A stretch of DNA of 18,980 nucleotides. It comes from an uncultured Lachnospiraceae bacterium. GTDB lineage: Bacteria; Bacillota; Clostridia; Lachnospirales; Lachnospiraceae. Every line of letters starts with the position of its first letter. Position 1 is the stretch's first letter. The stretch spans positions 1 through 18,980 of the forward strand of contig CAKSAI010000028.1 of NCBI GenBank assembly GCA_934434905.1, read 5' to 3'. Made by a program: the position numbers and the translations under genes. The notes below the pieces were generated by a model. That model was given only the letters and a program-made list of their open reading frames with translations. It searched no databases and was not told the DNA's origin. This document shows, in pieces, positions 16,265 to 18,980 of this stretch.

Positions 16265-18487
16265 TTACTTGCTTTTTATCACAGTTTTTTCAGCAGCTTC
16301 CGAAATTGCAATACGATTATAAAGCGCTACATTTCCTGCTTCCAGTTCGTATGAATAGCCATTATAACGCATCACATTGATTCCGGTCAGGCTTCCGCCG
16401 TTTATAATGATCTGCGGTGCCGTATTTCCGATATTATCGTTTCCGATGTTGATCAGACGCGTATTCTCGGAATTAATGCTTTCAAATCCCGTTTTGCAGC
16501 CATATGCAAAGACACTGTAGATCAACTGGTCCGTTGCATCCTCTATCTTGATATAGGTACACTCCTTACGAAGAACCTTATCGAGCAGTTCCGTAAATAA
16601 TTCTTCCGGCGTTACCCAGTTTACAAGGCCGGGAACTGTGTTTGTTCTCTGCATAACAGTTCCATTCTGAAGACAGCGGTTCATATTTCCGCCTTTTCCG
16701 CCAAGATAAAATGCATTTTTATAACAGGTTGTCATTACTCCTTCTATGTAATGATTATCACAATTTCTGAAATCAACACCGTAGGAGCTGGCAACGATCA
16801 CAGAATTCACAATATAAACTCCGGCAGCCGTACCACGCACGGTATAGGTGGTGTTTATATCCTCGCTCTTAGAGCTGTTTTCAGGATAAATAATACGGAT
16901 TCCATTGATCCCAGCATTCTCTCCCGCCAACGTGATAAACGCCTGATCATCCGGGCCGTTGGAAGGATCATCTCCATAATAGCAGGTAAATACCGTTCCC
17001 ACGCTAAGTCCCATATGATCACGTGCCGCAACGGAGGAAGAACCGCGGAGTTCTACATTTGCAGGTACTGTGATCGGCGAAAGGAACCGATACGTCCCGC
17101 CCGGCACATAAACGACGCCGCCACCTTCTGCCGCCATCTCATCCAGCGCTTTCTGGAGTGCAGGCGTCCCATCTGTGAAGAGTCCGCTGGGAATATCCGC
17201 TATCAGAACACGGGCTGCCGGTTTTACATAGGTATCATCATAATCAATTCCACAGTCAGTAAGATCTGCTTCTTCCTCAATGAAATATGACTTATTCTTT
17301 ACCTCCGTGACCTCACCAACCACTTTTACATCGGTCATCTTGATCTTACCATCTGAGTTATTTGCAATTCCGCCCTCCACATAGCTTCTGGCAAGTACCA
17401 TACCCCAGCGGTCATCCAGATCATCGATCAGCATTCCCTGTGTGCAGTTTGTGATAGTCATATCGTACATGCAGCCTGCGAATGCGATTCTGGAACCTGC
17501 GGCTGTATGAACGCCCATCGCACATCCGTCAATGCGCACATCATTAAATTGTGTCCATTCAATATCGGTAATCTCGATACCAACTGCATATTCCTTCGTA
17601 AATGCGTCGATTCGACTTCCAAGCACCGCATTCATGCAGTCGGCAGAAGCTTCCTTCCAGTATTTATTGCTGATCGTCACATCCCGCACGGTACCCACAT
17701 CGGATGAATTGTTCAGGCTGATACCCTTATACAGAAATGTTCCGCGAACCCCCTTCACCTGGAATTGCTCATGCGTATTGCCATACACCGTTCCAAGGCC
17801 GCGATATCCGTTGATGATCGTAACATTGTTTATGGTCGAGAGCATATAATTTGAGCCCGTTCCGTTTGTAAAAAACGTATATGGATACGGCATAACACAA
17901 TCCAGTGTCTGAAGCGGATAGTAAACAGTGAGGCCGACCGCTCCGGCGGAACCACCCATCTTAAATGCCCCGGCGCTTTCCGAATCATCCGAATCCATCC
18001 ATACGCTGATGATCGTGCCGTATTCACCGTCGAAATTCTCACTGTCCGGATCCTGCCAGTCACCGCGCAAGGTCACAAACGGCGGTATATAGATCGTGTC
18101 GGAAATCGCATAATTCCCCACCGGAAGGTAAACCGTACCTCCGCCTGAATTATGACAGTCATACAATGCTTCCTGGATACCTGCCGTACTGTCTGTCATC
18201 CCCGTGGGGTCAACCGCATAGCCAAGCTCGGTGGGAATGTAATCCGCAATCACTGCATCCTTCGTTTCATAAATCGTGTTTACCAACTGTGGATTGCCCT
18301 CCCCCGTGGCGGTACTTTCCAATGTCTTCCCTCTTGGATCGGTAAGTTCCTTATATTTCGGAACCTCTTCCTGTACCACGTCTTCATTTGGCCTTTCCAC
18401 ATCCTCATTCGGTTTTCCTGTCTTATCACAGGCTGCAAGACCGAATATCAGTGTGCTCATCACCAAGCACGCAATTACTTTTTTCAT
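16265..18487 (-). CDS. Lipoprotein with two tandem pectate-lyase-like beta-helix domains
   Basis: The 740-residue protein has a lipoprotein signal (MKKVIACLVMSTLIFGLAAC, lipobox LAAC, lipidated Cys20), then a short acidic linker with two PNEDV units. Two right-handed beta-helix domains follow. The first starts near residue 90 (DSTAGIQEAL, GGGTVYLPVGNY, PPFVTLRGD), the second near 433 (DGTPALQKAL, GGGVVYVPGGTY, PANVELRG). These openings match the Pectate_lyase_3 family (PF12708), and a tandem arrangement occurs in GH55 beta-1,3-glucanases. The active site and substrate cannot be assigned, so it may be a hydrolase, a lyase or a non-catalytic binder. I chose ATG 18487, preceded by AGGAGG at 9 nt, over in-frame starts up to 18562, because this puts the signal peptide at the N-terminus. 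The stop is 14 nt before the start of the seven-module gene, so the two are co-expressed. Confidence 0.88.
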   Translation of the reverse strand: MKKVIACLVMSTLIFGLAACDKTGKPNEDVERPNEDVVQEEVPKYKELTDPRGKTLESTATGEGNPQLVNTIYETKDAVIADYIPTELGYAVDPTGMTDSTAGIQEALYDCHNSGGGTVYLPVGNYAISDTIYIPPFVTLRGDWQDPDSENFDGEYGTIISVWMDSDDSESAGAFKMGGSAGAVGLTVYYPLQTLDCVMPYPYTFFTNGTGSNYMLSTINNVTIINGYRGLGTVYGNTHEQFQVKGVRGTFLYKGISLNNSSDVGTVRDVTISNKYWKEASADCMNAVLGSRIDAFTKEYAVGIEITDIEWTQFNDVRIDGCAMGVHTAAGSRIAFAGCMYDMTITNCTQGMLIDDLDDRWGMVLARSYVEGGIANNSDGKIKMTDVKVVGEVTEVKNKSYFIEEEADLTDCGIDYDDTYVKPAARVLIADIPSGLFTDGTPALQKALDEMAAEGGGVVYVPGGTYRFLSPITVPANVELRGSSSVAARDHMGLSVGTVFTCYYGDDPSNGPDDQAFITLAGENAGINGIRIIYPENSSKSEDINTTYTVRGTAAGVYIVNSVIVASSYGVDFRNCDNHYIEGVMTTCYKNAFYLGGKGGNMNRCLQNGTVMQRTNTVPGLVNWVTPEELFTELLDKVLRKECTYIKIEDATDQLIYSVFAYGCKTGFESINSENTRLINIGNDNIGNTAPQIIINGGSLTGINVMRYNGYSYELEAGNVALYNRIAISEAAEKTVIKSK

Positions 18488-18496
18488 CTTTCGATG

Positions 18497-18502
18497 CCTC
18501 CT
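18497..18502 (-). promoter_or_regulatory. Ribosome binding site fixing the beta-helix lipoprotein start
   Basis: A perfect AGGAGG on the minus strand lies 9 nt upstream of ATG 18487. It supports the start that gives a canonical lipoprotein signal peptide. Confidence 0.85.
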
Positions 18503-18524
18503 TTTTACCTTCTTGCTTTTATCT

Positions 18525-18980
18525 CTAATTTGGTGTCCTTCGCAATCCTTCCAAATTATCAATCAGAAACTCCATAACACGCTCTTCCAGAAAGATCTCA
18601 CTCAGCTTATCATAGCCAAACATGCTTTCATATGCCTGCGCATCCGCGATCCCGTTTTCTTCTGCACGCTTTGCCAGACGATATTCGTATTCCTCCTGCG
18701 TTAAATTCAGCTTTTCCTCTTCTGCGATCAGTTGGACGGCATATTTCTTCTTTAATTGCTCTTTCGCCAATTCCTCTGTTGTCATTCCATGAATCTCTTC
18801 GATGAGCTCCGAAGCTGTCTTCCCCTCATAGTAGGCTGCGTAGCGATACTGTGTCTCAAGCTCCTTCACTAGGTCATTCAGTTCCTCTTCGGGATATTCC
18901 TCAACGGTACAGTTGTTAAGTAACGCCTCCCATACCTGTTCGCTGTCAGAAGGTTCTGCCCCTTCCAGCCCTTTATACAC
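18525..18980 (-). CDS. Trigger-factor-like protein, C-terminal part, 5' end outside window
   Basis: Only the last 151 residues are visible; the frame is open to the window edge, and its first codon (GTG at 18980) is internal. The segment is highly helical and charged, with phrases typical of the trigger factor C-terminal chaperone domain (PF05698): ELIEEIHGMTTEELAKEQLK, QLIAEEEKLNLTQEEYEYRL and LEERVMEFLIDNLEG. Trigger factor binds nascent chains; Firmicutes also encode lipoprotein relatives outside the cell. The missing N-terminus would show whether this is a cytoplasmic or exported form with an FKBP domain. The stop is 37 nt before the beta-helix lipoprotein start, with no terminator between, so co-transcription is likely and a dedicated foldase role is possible. 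It is probably not the housekeeping tig, which usually sits next to clpP (inference). A SurA-like foldase is the alternative. Confidence 0.65.
   Translation of the reverse strand: MYKGLEGAEPSDSEQVWEALLNNCTVEEYPEEELNDLVKELETQYRYAAYYEGKTASELIEEIHGMTTEELAKEQLKKKYAVQLIAEEEKLNLTQEEYEYRLAKRAEENGIADAQAYESMFGYDKLSEIFLEERVMEFLIDNLEGLRRTPN

Noticed and set aside
16265..18487. Calling the beta-helix lipoprotein a pectate lyase or GH55 glucanase
   Set aside because: The fold signature is visible, but no catalytic residues can be verified, so an enzyme name would be overcalled.
18488..18570. Possible promoter directly before the beta-helix lipoprotein gene
   Set aside because: TTGCGA and GATAAA at 16 nt match only 4 of 6 bases each, so it is not distinguishable from chance.

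Overview
The window looks like part of a chromosome from a gut-type Clostridia (Firmicutes), most likely a Lachnospiraceae member. I infer this from strong AGGAGG-type ribosome binding sites, sigma-A promoters, a Gram-positive MetA with the acetyl-CoA-type Glu, Lachnospiraceae-style SH3 and four-helix proteins, and a CUT1 sugar ABC transporter encoded without its own ATPase. Except for metA, every gene is on the minus strand.

Region 1 (1-4295) is housekeeping. It holds the 3' part of metA (plus strand), which converges on ligA with only 2 bp between the stop codons. ligA and rluF overlap by 65 nt and probably share a promoter that lies over the end of an uncharacterised four-helix protein gene. 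A strong, nearly symmetric terminator (4226-4273) separates this block from an SH3-domain surface protein (4296-5387), which has its own promoter.

Region 2 (5462-18980) reads as one carbohydrate-utilisation locus. In transcription order, from high to low coordinates, it contains: the C-terminus of a trigger-factor-like protein (cut by the window edge); a lipoprotein with two tandem pectate-lyase-like beta-helix domains; a membrane-anchored protein of about 1230 residues with seven diverged copies of a roughly 155-residue beta-sandwich-like module; a CUT1 solute-binding lipoprotein; two permeases; and a cytoplasmic GH38 alpha-mannosidase. Gaps from the beta-helix gene to the mannosidase are 6 to 60 nt, so one long transcript is likely. 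An 18-bp hairpin just after the mannosidase stop closes it. Beyond that, with its own near-consensus promoter, is a ROK-family regulator that has lost the sugar-kinase catalytic Asp.

Proposed working model (inference): surface lipoprotein and seven-module protein capture and perhaps cleave a mannose-containing glycan; SBP and permeases import the oligosaccharide using an ATPase encoded elsewhere; the GH38 enzyme removes alpha-mannose in the cytoplasm; and the ROK protein senses the sugar. The seven-module protein and the tandem beta-helix lipoprotein are the least familiar parts and the best candidates for an undescribed glycan-binding or glycan-processing system.

No rRNA, tRNA, CRISPR array, insertion sequence or phage gene was seen. 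No gene-free stretch exceeds 300 bases; the longest are 4087-4295 and 6539-6678, both described below.
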